In this document: positions 8,214 through 16,730 of the stretch, piece after piece
Position numbering within the stretch: the stretch's first letter is position 1
Layout: each line of letters opens with the position of its first letter
Source of the DNA: Paenalicyclobacillus ferrooxydans
GTDB taxonomy: Bacteria; Bacillota; Bacilli; Alicyclobacillales; Alicyclobacillaceae
NCBI RefSeq assembly: GCF_001399675.1
Contig: NZ_LJCO01000077.1
Coordinates: forward strand, 62,001-126,000
Reading direction: 5' to 3'
Length of the DNA: 64,000 nt
Program-made: the position numbers and the translations under genes
Notes under the pieces: model-generated
What the model saw: the letters and a program-made list of their open reading frames with translations, nothing else
Told to the model about the DNA's origin: nothing
The model's database searches: none

Positions 8214-9158
8214 CTACTTGCCTTTACTCTGAATGACTGACATCGCAAGGTCGATCCGCTCCCGCAACACCTCCGCCGAATGCCGCAGCAGGGAGATTTC
8301 GTCGTCGTTTGGATCGAGATCGACAACACGTTCCACACCGAACCGCCCGACCACAGAAGGCACACCGAGGTATACATCCTGGATGCCATGGTAGTCTTGC
8401 AGATACGTCGATACGTTCAAGACCGCATGTTCGTCACCGAGGATGGCCGCACAGATCCTGTCCAGCGCCAGGCCAATCGCGTAATAGGTCGCGCCTTTCG
8501 CGGCGATAATCTGATACGCCGCATCTCGAGTCTCTGCAAATAGTTCGGCCCTCCGTTCTGGAGACAGCTCCACTGGCACCCCCGCAATGTTCGCCCGACT
8601 CCAAATTGGCAACTCCGTATCGCCATGCTCACCGATGACATGCGCGTGAACGCTGCGCGGGTCGACCCCGTATTCTCGGCCAATCAGGTAGCGGAACCTT
8701 GCACTGTCCAGTAATGTGCCCGATCCGATGACCCGCTCCCTCTGCCACCCGCACAGCTTCCACGTGACATAAGAAAGCACATCTACCGGGTTTGTGGCAA
8801 TAAGCAGGATCCCGTCGTGATTGTACTTCGTCACGTTGGTGATGATGTCCGCAAAGACGGCGACGTTACGCACAAGCAGGTCTTGCCTGGACTCTCCCGG
8901 CCGCTGAGCAGCCCCCGCCGTCACAATGATGATATCGGCCCCCCGGCAGTCTTCATACGTACCCGCCCAGATGTTCGCACTGTGAGTGAAGGGAATCCCG
9001 TGGTTCATATCCAGCGCGTCGCCGAGCGCCTTGTCTGCTCTCGCGTCAATCAAAACCAACTCGTTCATCCTCTCCCGAAGCATCAACGTGTACGCAGTCG
9101 TTGCACCGACTGCACCGCTGCCAATCACAACGATCTTCCGGTTTCCCGCATGCCCCAT
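8214..9158 (-). CDS. ldh: L-lactate dehydrogenase
   Basis: Cytosolic NAD-dependent enzyme interconverting pyruvate and L-lactate, 314 residues, the usual length. The Rossmann motif VIGSGAVGATTAY is at residues 11-23 with Asp39 for the NAD ribose. The substrate loop reads AGAAQRPGESRQDL; Gln85 marks lactate rather than malate dehydrogenase. ATNPVDVLSYV, GSGTLLDSARFR (substrate-binding Arg) and VIGEHGDTELPIWS (catalytic His178) follow. The ATG at 9158 has AAGGGA upstream at a rather long spacing. It stands alone, upstream of the chemoreceptor leader. The pyruvate dehydrogenase genes in the same window act on the same substrate. Confidence 0.95.
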   Translation of the reverse strand: MGHAGNRKIVVIGSGAVGATTAYTLMLRERMNELVLIDARADKALGDALDMNHGIPFTHSANIWAGTYEDCRGADIIIVTAGAAQRPGESRQDLLVRNVAVFADIITNVTKYNHDGILLIATNPVDVLSYVTWKLCGWQRERVIGSGTLLDSARFRYLIGREYGVDPRSVHAHVIGEHGDTELPIWSRANIAGVPVELSPERRAELFAETRDAAYQIIAAKGATYYAIGLALDRICAAILGDEHAVLNVSTYLQDYHGIQDVYLGVPSVVGRFGVERVVDLDPNDDEISLLRHSAEVLRERIDLAMSVIQSKGK

Positions 9159-9332
9159 CCCCGAACCATCCCTTCGGTGCTACTTTTGCAGAATATTCTA
9201 CACAACAGGCGCAGCTTTATACAGGGGCGAAGCCATTCGTCCCTGTACTGCTGAAGTTACGCCGCAGCAGCTACGATGGCGTCGCCGGTTGAGGTTATAC
9301 CAGCGCCAGTACGTCGGCGACTTCAATTGCAG

Positions 9333-9776
9333 CTATACCATCGCAGGTACTTTTGCGTCTCCCTTCACGACCAACACCGGCACCTGTGAGGTGTAAAGTA
9401 CGCCGTGGCTGACGCTGCCCGTGAGAAGCGGATCGGGCTGACCCACTCCTCGTCCGCCAAGCACGATCAAATCAGCGCCGCGTTCCTTCGCTTCCATTGA
9501 GATGACAAGAGCCGGTTCTCCGTAAACATGTTTGCAGGATACCCGCCCTTCAAACTCGCGGAACCACTGGTGCTTTGCCATATCTTCAATTTCCTTAAAT
9601 GTACCCTGTTCAACGCTCAAACTCTCCAGGGATTCAGGCTCATAGCCATTCAGTTGACGGGTTACATAGAGAACCATGAGTGTCGCGTTGGGCCACGACT
9701 CTAACAGATGCCGTACGACGTCTTTGGCTCGCTCGGCAGATACAGATGCGTCGGTTGCAAACAAGATGCGGTTCAT
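9333..9776 (-). CDS. Universal stress protein, UspA family
   Basis: Small cytosolic stress protein of 147 residues. It begins MNRILFATDASVSAERA, the first strand and helix of the Usp fold, and ends in the ATP-binding signature G-x2-G-x9-G-S (GGRG, nine residues, GS), so it belongs to the ATP-binding subgroup. The ATG at 9776 is preceded by AAAGGGGA with a 10-base spacer; a longer frame to 9824 has no site and non-conserved residues. Role in the cell is not predictable beyond stress or energy-state response. Confidence 0.9.
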   Translation of the reverse strand: MNRILFATDASVSAERAKDVVRHLLESWPNATLMVLYVTRQLNGYEPESLESLSVEQGTFKEIEDMAKHQWFREFEGRVSCKHVYGEPALVISMEAKERGADLIVLGGRGVGQPDPLLTGSVSHGVLYTSQVPVLVVKGDAKVPAMV

Positions 9777-9839
9777 ATGGCATACGTCCCCTTTCGAGTA
9801 CGTCTCTCTCGAGACTATCGACAATGCATGAGTTTTCGT

Positions 9840-9907
9840 GCGTACTCATCATGCGTTACTCATCATGCGTTACTCATCATGCGTTACTCATCGTGCGTAC
9901 TCATTAT
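9840..9907. repeat. Five 13-14 bp tandem repeats (GCGTTACTCATCAT)
   Basis: Units at 9840, 9853, 9867, 9881 and 9895. The middle three are 14 bases, the outer two lack one T. The array lies between uspA and the putative large RNA; it could be operator repeats for either, or simple minisatellite DNA. Confidence 0.85.
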
Positions 9908-9910
9908 GAG

Positions 9911-10500
9911 TCCACATCCGCTGCACGTGGAGGGCCGTACGAAGGATTATAACCACCCATCTGGACTAGTACGAAGTAGACATAAAAACGGTCTTCGGGT
10001 GCTATTTCATATCGAAGAGAAAACGGAGATAATAAACTCAAGCAAAACGAAAGAAGACGATTCCAATGGGCCAGAAACAGTAAGTCCGAGCAGGGGGTGC
10101 AATGCTCTTTGCTCGATGAACGAAACGTTACGGTCATGTTGGCAGACTTCTTGGGAAGGTAATCTATTCCGAAGTACAGTTCCTTGATTGAAGGAACGCG
10201 AACAAACTTGGTGACACAGAAAAGGCCAGAGGTGCCCGCCTCTCCGACCAGTGCTGACGACCGTGTCAGGCATGGCGATAGCTGCAACCAATAAGTAAGA
10301 ATCGGTTCGCTCAACCAGATGGCTCTGCAGTGAAGTTCAATTAGGTATCAGAGTCTGGGAAAGAACGAGTGGGTCCCAGATGATGAATCGGAGATCCTGC
10401 GGCGGGATCCATCAACAACTTAATGTTGATATATACGGGGAGGCTGGCACCCGTGTCCTTTTCCCACCAACCGGGCATTCAAATGTCCGGTCCTTTTTTT
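9911..10500 (+). ncRNA. Putative large structured non-coding RNA ending in a terminator
   Basis: No credible protein is encoded here, yet the plus strand is packed with short perfect stems: TCCAC/GTGGA (9912-9932), TCTTCG/CGAAGA (9992-10018), CGAGCA/TGCTCG (10087-10115), GTTCCTT/AAGGAAC (10179-10197), AGAGG/CCTCT (10228-10243), CTGAC/GTCAG (10254-10269), GGTT/AACC (10304-10316), TCTGGGA/TCCCAGA (10354-10380), GATCC/GGATC (10393-10409), ATCAACA/TGTTGAT (10411-10430), ACGGG/CCCGT (10435-10454), then an intrinsic terminator. Length and hairpin density recall the large ornate RNAs of extremophile Firmicutes such as OLE, but I could not match a family. The 5' end is a guess. Confidence 0.5.
10470..10500 (+). 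terminator. Intrinsic terminator at the end of the putative RNA
   Basis: ACCGGGCAT, loop TCAA, ATGTCCGGT (nine pairs, one G-U), then CC and seven T. No plus-strand gene lies just upstream, which is why an RNA gene is suspected. Confidence 0.9.
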
Positions 10501-10520
10501 GTTTTGGCACCTATGTTTTT

Positions 10521-10636
10521 TGACTGCGGACTGCGGACTGCGGACTGCGGACTGCGGACTGCGGACTGCGGACTGCGGACTGCGGACTGCGAACTGCGAA
10601 CTGCGAACTGCGAACTGCGAACTGCGAACTGCGGAC
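10521..10636. repeat. Heptamer tandem repeat: about 9 GGACTGC then 6 GAACTGC
   Basis: One TGACTGC, nine GGACTGC (10528-10590), six GAACTGC (10591-10632) and a final GGAC. The two variants form separate homogeneous blocks, suggesting expansion by slippage. Same unit length and near-same sequence as the 6025 array on the opposite strand. It starts 20 bases after the terminator of the putative RNA. Confidence 0.93.
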
Positions 10637-10810
10637 GTTCCGGGGCCAAGTCCTCTAGTGTCCCGGTTCCAGTGTCTCTATCCGCAACGTCAGGCTGCTA
10701 AAACATAGGCAGTCCCAGCAGCTCACTGCACAAATAGACCCTGCTCTTGGCCATCGCCTCGATGGAGATTGCTCGGTGGAGGCTGACCAGCAGGGTAACA
10801 TCAATATCTG

Positions 10811-11236
10811 TCAGACACGACCGTACAGGTCTACCTCAGCACCAGAATCTCCTTCGTCCAAGACACGTTCATCCAGGGCTTGCAGGATCCGTTCACGGAC
10901 ATCCACCAACTCTGCGTGCAGCGACTGCAGGTCGTGAAGCTGCTTTTCGACTTCACGGATTTTACGGTTACCTCGGTTCAACACATCCTCGAGATGAATG
11001 ACGTTGGTCGGATCCGTGTCATACAACTCCAGTAACTCACGAATTTCTTCCAATCCAAACCCGAGTCGACGTGAGCGAAGAATCAAGTCAATACGGGCCC
11101 GATCCGCTTCTGCATATAGCCTCTGCGTACCCCGGCGTCTTGGATGAAGGAGTCCAATCTCCTCATAGTAGCGCAGGGTCCGGGTGGTGATTTGAAACAG
11201 ATCAGTCAACTCGGAAATGGTGTACAAATGACGCAA
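10811..11236 (-). CDS. MerR-family transcriptional regulator
   Basis: DNA-binding regulator of 141 residues. The N-terminal winged HTH reads YTISELTDLFQITTRTLRYY then EEIGLLHPRRRGTQRLY and ILRSRRLGFGLEEIRELLELYD; a C-terminal dimerisation coiled coil (residues about 80-120) and an acidic tail follow. No metal-binding cysteine cluster is present, so it is not a CueR/ZntR type; it resembles LiuR-like members that control acyl-CoA catabolism. Start: TTG 11236 lies 7 bases after GGGAGGAGG, a near-ideal site; the frame upstream reads through the site itself. It stands alone and faces away from the radical SAM gene, so no target is evident. Confidence 0.88.
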   Translation of the reverse strand: MRHLYTISELTDLFQITTRTLRYYEEIGLLHPRRRGTQRLYAEADRARIDLILRSRRLGFGLEEIRELLELYDTDPTNVIHLEDVLNRGNRKIREVEKQLHDLQSLHAELVDVRERILQALDERVLDEGDSGAEVDLYGRV

Positions 11237-11511
11237 AGAATAACCTCCTCCCAGTTTTTCTCCAACAGAGATCGTGAACCCCAAACTTTTCTGCGTGCAT
11301 TGAATATACAGAATTCTAACGTTGGCGTCAACACAAAGGACAAGCTTTTGGAAACGTTTTCAAAAATTCTTTAAACATGCGCCCAGCCCCGGATCATCGG
11401 GAAAAGGGGGCCTGAATAAGCACTATCGTTCACGTTTTCCATGTTGCTCTCCCTGAAGTAGTATACTGTATGGGTTGCATAGAAAAGGTACGATTGTGAG
11501 GATGTTGAACC

Positions 11512-12813
11512 ATGACCATACAAAATGTCCGAGCAAAGGACGATACTCTACAGGTTCATTTACAATTCCCACGCGGCCGTTTTGACAAATTGCTGCCGAT
11601 GGAGACCGTCCCTATCGCGTTCGACTCTTCGTTCGATCTGTTCTGCCATTTCGATAGAACGGGCCGATTTGTGCGCGCAACGGGCCGTGATCTCACCATC
11701 CGGCGCGGTCTGGATAATCGCCTGCTTCTGATTGCTATCGATATCACCCATCGTGAAGACCTAAAGTGGTTTGGACGCCGCCGTACATATCATGATTTTT
11801 CCAAAGACCAGAAAAACGCCTTCTACCGCACCGTCTATGAAGCGGCTTTAGCTGCCTTGTCTTACTCTGACAGCACGCCAGATTGTCCCGAATCCGATGC
11901 CGCGCGCTTTGCAAACTCCCGCGAGTCTCTTGCCTCCCGAGGCGATGCCCTGCGCTGGACTGAGCTCCTTCAGCAGTGGACGCCGGAGGCCCTGGCTGCA
12001 GACGAGGCAGCATTTCAGAGGACCTATAAACCCATCAGCATCCTGCCACCCGATCAGTACAAGACCCTGGTCGTTCAGGTTGCCGAAGGGTGTTCCTATA
12101 ACCGTTGTCTGTTTTGCGATTTCTACCGTGACCGGCGATTTCACGTGAAAACCCCCGCCGAGCTGGAACAACATCTAGGTGCGATTCAATCCTTTTTTGG
12201 CCCTCGCCTACAGGACAGGACGGGCGTGTTTCTCGGTGACGGCAATGCACTGGTCGTTTCAGCGGATCGTCTGCTGGTGGCGATAAAGCAGATTCGCGAG
12301 TCGCTGGGTCCCTTAGCTGCATCATTTGCCACGTTCATGGACACCTTCAATCTGGACAAGAAGTCCATCGAGGCCCTGTACACCTTGCGAGAAGCTGGCA
12401 TTGACACGGTCTACGTGGGACTCGAATCCGGTTACGATCCGCTGCGGGAGTTCCTCAAAAAGCCCGGCCCTGGCAGCGAAGCACTGGCTGCCATTCGGAC
12501 CCTGAAACAGGCTGGTTTCACCGTCGGTCCGATTGTGATGGTCGGCGTGGGAGACAGAAGGTATGCGGACGAACACTTTTCACACACCGTTCAGTTGCTC
12601 AAAGCGGCCGAGCTGACTCGGGTCGATAAGGTCTTTCTCTCACCATTTGTGCTGCCATCTCACGGAGAGTACATCGGGGCAGCTGAGCACGACGACATTA
12701 TCCCGTACACAGAGGATGAGATTGAGCGAGAGATGATGCGCTGGAAATCAGCGCTGAATCAGGCGACCGCGGCCAAAGTCACCGGCTACTACGTGCGCGA
12801 GCACATTTACTGA
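11512..12813 (+). CDS. Radical SAM protein
   Basis: Protein of 433 residues with a radical SAM core from about residue 185. The cluster-binding motif is GCSYNRCLFCDFYRD (Cys194, Cys199, Cys202), i.e. CX4CX2C rather than the classical CX3CX2C; this spacing occurs in a subgroup of uncharacterised radical SAM proteins. GLESGYDPLREFLKKPG matches the conserved Elp3/MiaB-like barrel segment. The N-terminal 170 residues carry no domain I recognise. The ATG at 11512 is preceded by GAGGATG. It lies 43 bases before an MFS transporter start and probably forms an operon with it. The reaction is unknown; tetrapyrrole or small-molecule modification are only possibilities. Confidence 0.85.
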   Translation: MTIQNVRAKDDTLQVHLQFPRGRFDKLLPMETVPIAFDSSFDLFCHFDRTGRFVRATGRDLTIRRGLDNRLLLIAIDITHREDLKWFGRRRTYHDFSKDQKNAFYRTVYEAALAALSYSDSTPDCPESDAARFANSRESLASRGDALRWTELLQQWTPEALAADEAAFQRTYKPISILPPDQYKTLVVQVAEGCSYNRCLFCDFYRDRRFHVKTPAELEQHLGAIQSFFGPRLQDRTGVFLGDGNALVVSADRLLVAIKQIRESLGPLAASFATFMDTFNLDKKSIEALYTLREAGIDTVYVGLESGYDPLREFLKKPGPGSEALAAIRTLKQAGFTVGPIVMVGVGDRRYADEHFSHTVQLLKAAELTRVDKVFLSPFVLPSHGEYIGAAEHDDIIPYTEDEIEREMMRWKSALNQATAAKVTGYYVREHIY

Positions 12814-12856
12814 GAGACAATCACAGAACTGTCTTTTGCATAAAGGGGGAACACCA

Positions 12857-14266
12857 TTGTCTCGACTCAACACCGTACCCGCCGTGACTGATTTTGTTCA
12901 GAAGCGACGCAACCTTGTTCTGATTACTGTTGCCTTGGGGATTCTCTTAAACCCTCTGAACTCTTCGATGATCTCGGTTGCTGTGGCACGCCTGCAACAG
13001 GTTTTTTCGCTCAGTTTTTCGCAAGTGTCATGGCTTATCTCTACCTATTATCTTGCGAGCGCCATCGCTCAGCCTGTGATGGGCAAGGTTGCAGACAGCG
13101 TCGGGCGAAAACGGGTGTTTATCATTGGATTGATCCTGGTCACCGTGACATCCGTAACCGCTCCGTTCGCCCCGACCTTCGCCTGGCTCATTGCACTTCG
13201 TCTCGTTCAGTCCATCGGCAGCGGCGCCCTCTTCCCCGCCGGAATGGCCATGGTGCGGCAGTGGGTGACCGAAAGGCAATCCCAAGCCATCGCTTTCCTT
13301 GGCATCTTCTCCTCCGGTGCGGCAGCGTTCGGGCCCTCCATCGGTGGGTTCGCGATGCATTTTGGGGACTGGCCGGCCCTTTTTATGATCAACCTCCCCA
13401 TCATCCTGGTCGGCATCTTGATGGCCATTTTCCTTTTGCCGCCCGACAAGTTCGACAACTCCGCTGAAGCGAGATCGTCCGGGCTCAAGGCGTTGTTCGG
13501 TCAGCTTGATCTGCTTGGTATCGGCTTTTTCGCAGCAATGATCATTCTGGTTCTCGTCTTCCTCCTTTCCATCAGTCAGCATGCCATTTGGTGGACAGGC
13601 ATTGTCGGGATACTTCTCCTGGCCGCCTTTGTCTGGCAGGAGCTCAGGGTAGCACGGCCGTTCATCGATCTGCGCATGTTCAAAGAAAACATGTCCTTCA
13701 CCTGGGTGGAGATTCAGTTTGTGACGGTCAACATCATTTTTTATTGCATCTTCTTCGGCATCCCGGATTACCTGCAGGAAGCGCGTCACTTTGACGCCCA
13801 AGTCACGGGGCTGTTGATGCTTTGTATCGCGGGATCAAGTGTCATTGTGTCTCCGTTAACCGGGATGTGGGTGGAGAAATCGGGATCGCGCCCGCCTCTT
13901 TTGTTAGCCGGTTTGTGCCTCACCGTAGGTCCCATTCTGTTTTTGACGATCACGCTCCACTCCTCCATCTTGTGGATGTCCGTCGTCTTTTTCATCCTTG
14001 GGCTGAGCAACGGGCTCAACAATATCGGACTGCAAACAGCCTTGTTCGCCGCGTCGCCAGCAAAGATGATGGGCGTTGCCTCCGGACTGTTTATGATGGC
14101 TCGGTACATGGGTACGATTTTGTCGACTGTGTTTCTCGGCTTTGTCTTCTCAAGGGCCATTGGTACACCTGAACTGCACACCCTTGGAATCGCACTCGCT
14201 ATCATGGGGTTGCTTGTGATTGCGATGAGCCTGCGACTCCCCAAAGGCCGACACGGGACAGCCTAG
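12857..14266 (+). CDS. MFS multidrug/efflux transporter, DHA2-like
   Basis: Integral membrane transporter of about 469 residues, probably a 14-TM drug:H+ antiporter of the DHA2 type. It begins with a short basic cytosolic tail and TM1 (LVLITVALGILLNPLNSSMISVAV split around NPLNSS). It carries motif A between TM2 and TM3 (GKVADSVGRKRVFIIGL) and the antiporter motif C-like GAAAFGPSIGGFAM. Start: TTG 12857 sits 7 bases after AAAGGGGG; the upstream in-frame TTG at 12836 has no site. The gap to the radical SAM gene is 43 bases, suggesting export of a compound linked to that enzyme, but this is inference from position only. Confidence 0.88.
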   Translation: MSRLNTVPAVTDFVQKRRNLVLITVALGILLNPLNSSMISVAVARLQQVFSLSFSQVSWLISTYYLASAIAQPVMGKVADSVGRKRVFIIGLILVTVTSVTAPFAPTFAWLIALRLVQSIGSGALFPAGMAMVRQWVTERQSQAIAFLGIFSSGAAAFGPSIGGFAMHFGDWPALFMINLPIILVGILMAIFLLPPDKFDNSAEARSSGLKALFGQLDLLGIGFFAAMIILVLVFLLSISQHAIWWTGIVGILLLAAFVWQELRVARPFIDLRMFKENMSFTWVEIQFVTVNIIFYCIFFGIPDYLQEARHFDAQVTGLLMLCIAGSSVIVSPLTGMWVEKSGSRPPLLLAGLCLTVGPILFLTITLHSSILWMSVVFFILGLSNGLNNIGLQTALFAASPAKMMGVASGLFMMARYMGTILSTVFLGFVFSRAIGTPELHTLGIALAIMGLLVIAMSLRLPKGRHGTA

Positions 14267-14434
14267 GTTGTGCGTTCGCCCACGGCAAATACCGCCCCAC
14301 ACCGAGTGCCCAGTGCATAAAATGCCAACCAAGAGCATGGAACGGATGCGTGGGGGACCTCTGCCTCAGCCGACTGAAACGACTGACAGCGTACTCCCCC
14401 ACCAAATGCCGTACCGTCATGGGAGGCGAAGCAA

Positions 14435-15055
14435 ATGGCTGACAATGAGAGGCAACAACCAGTGCGCCCGCAGACGCAGGTACCCGGTCAAGGTCCGATG
14501 CAAGCACCTATGCCAGGGCCCATCCAAGGACCCGCACCCGTACCCGGGCCAGGCATGATGCCGTGGGGTGCACCCGGTCCGGGCGGTCCAGTCGGTCCGT
14601 TGCCGCCCCAAGGTGGCCAACAGTTTCCTCAGGGAGGATCGCAACGAGGTCCGCAACCAGCAACCCCACTGCCGCCAGGCGGTTCGGAACAAGGTAGCCC
14701 ACAGCAGATGCCACAACGTCCACAGCGGCGCCCAGGGTATATTGATCCAAATTGGAAACCGAATGGCTTGACCATGCACGACCGTCTGTTAGAGTTGGTC
14801 CAGCGCTACATGGACAGCACCCTGCAGGACGCAAGGGGTATTCAAGGCATGATGATGCGTGACGGCGCCAACCGGATGTACCCACGTATTGAAGCAACCA
14901 TTCGCGGTATGTCAGAGGAGGAGCTGAAGAGCGAGATTGCTGCGATTCAGTCGCAAATGAGAAAGGTGCTCGGTGAAAAAGAGGCATCCGCGAAACAGCC
15001 CGCGAAAAAGCGGCGCAAGACACGCGTTCCAGCAAGAAAGCAGGTTCGAAGGTAG
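14435..15055 (+). CDS. Pro/Gly/Gln-rich hypothetical protein with helical C-terminal half
   Basis: 206 residues, not recognised. The first 105 residues are low-complexity (repeated PGP, GPG, PQGG, PMQAP), followed by RRPGYIDPNWKPNGLTMHD. A helical segment (LLELVQRYMDSTLQDARGI and SEEELKSEIAAIQSQMRKV) comes next, and the protein ends in a strongly basic tail (KQPAKKRRKTRVPARKQVRR). No signal peptide or membrane segment is seen. ATG 14435 follows GGGAGG by 8 bases, so translation looks genuine. The basic tail could bind nucleic acid or spore polymers; disordered Pro/Gly-rich proteins occur among spore-coat proteins of this group, but nothing here proves that. Confidence 0.75.
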   Translation: MADNERQQPVRPQTQVPGQGPMQAPMPGPIQGPAPVPGPGMMPWGAPGPGGPVGPLPPQGGQQFPQGGSQRGPQPATPLPPGGSEQGSPQQMPQRPQRRPGYIDPNWKPNGLTMHDRLLELVQRYMDSTLQDARGIQGMMMRDGANRMYPRIEATIRGMSEEELKSEIAAIQSQMRKVLGEKEASAKQPAKKRRKTRVPARKQVRR

Positions 15056-15095
15056 GACACTGAGTCAGGATGCGGAGGAATGTTTTTAGAAGGCA

Positions 15096-15115
15096 GGCTG
15101 AGCCTCGGCTCAGCC
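15096..15115 (+). terminator. Hairpin after the Pro/Gly-rich protein gene
   Basis: GGCTGAG, loop CCTCGG, CTCAGCC, 40 bases past the 14435 gene stop. There is no T tract, so termination is uncertain; it may protect an RNA 3' end. Confidence 0.45.
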
Positions 15116-15339
15116 CCCGCACTATGGACAAGAAGTGATGGTCATACGCCAACAATCTGCCCGACGTTCTCGATGGTGTATTGTCACGGAAGGCGCCACC
15201 CCGATACAACTCATCACAATGGAGTTTCCGCGTGTATCAATGAAAGAACGTATTTGCGTTTCATTATACCCAACACCATCCATAAAACGGCAAAAATCCC
15301 CACGTTCAAAACAGCGAACAGGTTTCGAGGACTTTGCAT

Positions 15340-16482
15340 CTAGGCCAGATTCATTTCATCTCCCAAACCATGCGCATTTATTGCAGATGGAGGGGCTTCC
15401 TCTGTGTTACGTCCCACGATGGTGATATGCAATTCTTGCGAGAGGTCTAATTCATACGGAGTTATTTTGTGCCCGTTATCGTTCAAAGCCAAGATTACAG
15501 GTCTTTGAAGGTTATGGGAGTTTGCCCGGGCTACTACCCCATATAAACCATTACTCAGTTGAACTGGCGTACCGTTCGGATAGATGTTGATGTGATTTAG
15601 AAAGAGTCGCACAAATTCAGGATCAAAGTGTGACCCAGACTGGGCAAACAAGTATTCCACGGCTTCATGGGGGAGCATGGCTGGGCGATAGACTCGGTTT
15701 GACGTGAGTGCATCGTACACATCGGGTATGGCTAGTATTCGGCCGAACTCATGAATCTCGGAGCCTCGAAGCTTTCGAGGATACCCCGTACCATCAAATT
15801 TCTCGTGATGCTGCAGGGCACAGTGCGCGGAGACAGAAGGAATATCGGGTTGTTTGATGAGCATTTCATATCCAAGTTCACAGTGCTTTTCAATCTCGGC
15901 CCGTTCTTCTTCCGTGAACTTACCGGGTTTGTTGAGAATGCCCTGGTTGACTTTAATCTTTCCGATGTCATGCAGCATTGCGCCAAGTCCAAATTTAAAG
16001 ACCCGGTCGTTATTGAATCCCGCAGCCATGCCTAAAACACTAGCCATTGTGCCAACGTTCATGCAGTGTGTATACAAGTACGCATCGCTGGTATAAATTG
16101 CGCTTAAGTTTACGATGAAGCTGTGGTCGGACATCAATGATTGAAATAGTGTTTTGAAAATGTTTGTGAATTCGCGTCCGAGTTTCCCAGAATCTATCAG
16201 CTGTTGATTGCCTTTTGGATCTGCCAAACTGTCATATATGTTCTTGATCCTCGAGACGACCTCTTGTTGAACTTCAAGGCTGATGGTCTCCTCTATTTGG
16301 ATATCATACGTATCGGAATCTTGAATGTAGACGTAGTTAAAGTTCATCAATTGAAGCCGACGAATATATCCTGAAGTTAAAACAACTCCAGATTGTAATA
16401 AGATACGTCCATCAGATCCAAGTATCGGTTTAGCCAACACACAGCCACTTTCCAAATTTCGAATGGACACCATCCTCAACAA
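15340..16482 (-). CDS. HD-GYP domain protein, probable c-di-GMP phosphodiesterase
   Basis: 380 residues. The N-terminal 120 residues carry the small beta-rich domain often seen before HD-GYP (VLAKPILGSDGRILLQSGVVL, YIRRLQLMNFNYVYIQD). The HD-GYP domain follows: HCMNVGTMAS, LHDIGKIKVN (His171-Asp172), HCELGYEML, HHEKFDGTGYPRKLRG (His225, His226, Asp230, GYP 233-235) and IPDVYDALTSNRVYRPAML. All metal ligands appear intact, so hydrolysis of c-di-GMP is expected. Start: TTG 16482 follows AGGGGTG; ATG 16473 is too far from the site. No membrane segment is seen, so it should be cytosolic. It is divergent to a GGDEF gene 248 bases away. Confidence 0.9.
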   Translation of the reverse strand: MLRMVSIRNLESGCVLAKPILGSDGRILLQSGVVLTSGYIRRLQLMNFNYVYIQDSDTYDIQIEETISLEVQQEVVSRIKNIYDSLADPKGNQQLIDSGKLGREFTNIFKTLFQSLMSDHSFIVNLSAIYTSDAYLYTHCMNVGTMASVLGMAAGFNNDRVFKFGLGAMLHDIGKIKVNQGILNKPGKFTEEERAEIEKHCELGYEMLIKQPDIPSVSAHCALQHHEKFDGTGYPRKLRGSEIHEFGRILAIPDVYDALTSNRVYRPAMLPHEAVEYLFAQSGSHFDPEFVRLFLNHINIYPNGTPVQLSNGLYGVVARANSHNLQRPVILALNDNGHKITPYELDLSQELHITIVGRNTEEAPPSAINAHGLGDEMNLA

Positions 16483-16683
16483 CTATCACCCCTACATGGA
16501 TATCCAGAGTGTACCATAAGGTATCCACAAAACCACGTTACATTTAACTATGTAATTGGTGAATACATGAGATAAGTGGGTCAGTTGAAAGTAACGCGGC
16601 TGACGGTTTCAGCGCAGCTTCAACCGTATTATTCAATTAATTTATAGAATGCAGACGTAATTTATGGAATATATACGAAAATA

Positions 16684-16712
16684 TTGGTATTGTATCTTAT
16701 ATTAAGTATAAA
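16684..16712 (+). promoter_or_regulatory. Sigma-A-type promoter of the first GGDEF gene
   Basis: TTGGTA, 17-base spacer, TATAAA. The predicted start of transcription near 16719 leaves a very short leader before the ATG at 16731 and argues against the upstream ATG at 16716. Confidence 0.55.
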
Positions 16713-16730
16713 TTTATGGAAGTGAAATCC

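Noticed and set aside
9904..10314. 136-codon open frame on the minus strand
   Set aside because: No ribosome site, odd composition and no domain; it overlaps the hairpin-rich region.
10431..10500. Possible T-box antiterminator (AGGCTGGCACC before a terminator)
   Set aside because: Resembles AGGGTGGNACC only loosely, no recognisable Stem I/specifier, and no aminoacyl-tRNA synthetase or amino-acid gene follows on the plus strand.
13028..13801. 257-codon frame antisense to the MFS gene
   Set aside because: Highly charged low-complexity translation opposite TM-coding sequence; shadow of the real gene.
14508..15209. 233-codon frame antisense to the Pro/Gly-rich protein
   Set aside because: No ribosome site; long only because Pro/Gly codons lack stops on the other strand.
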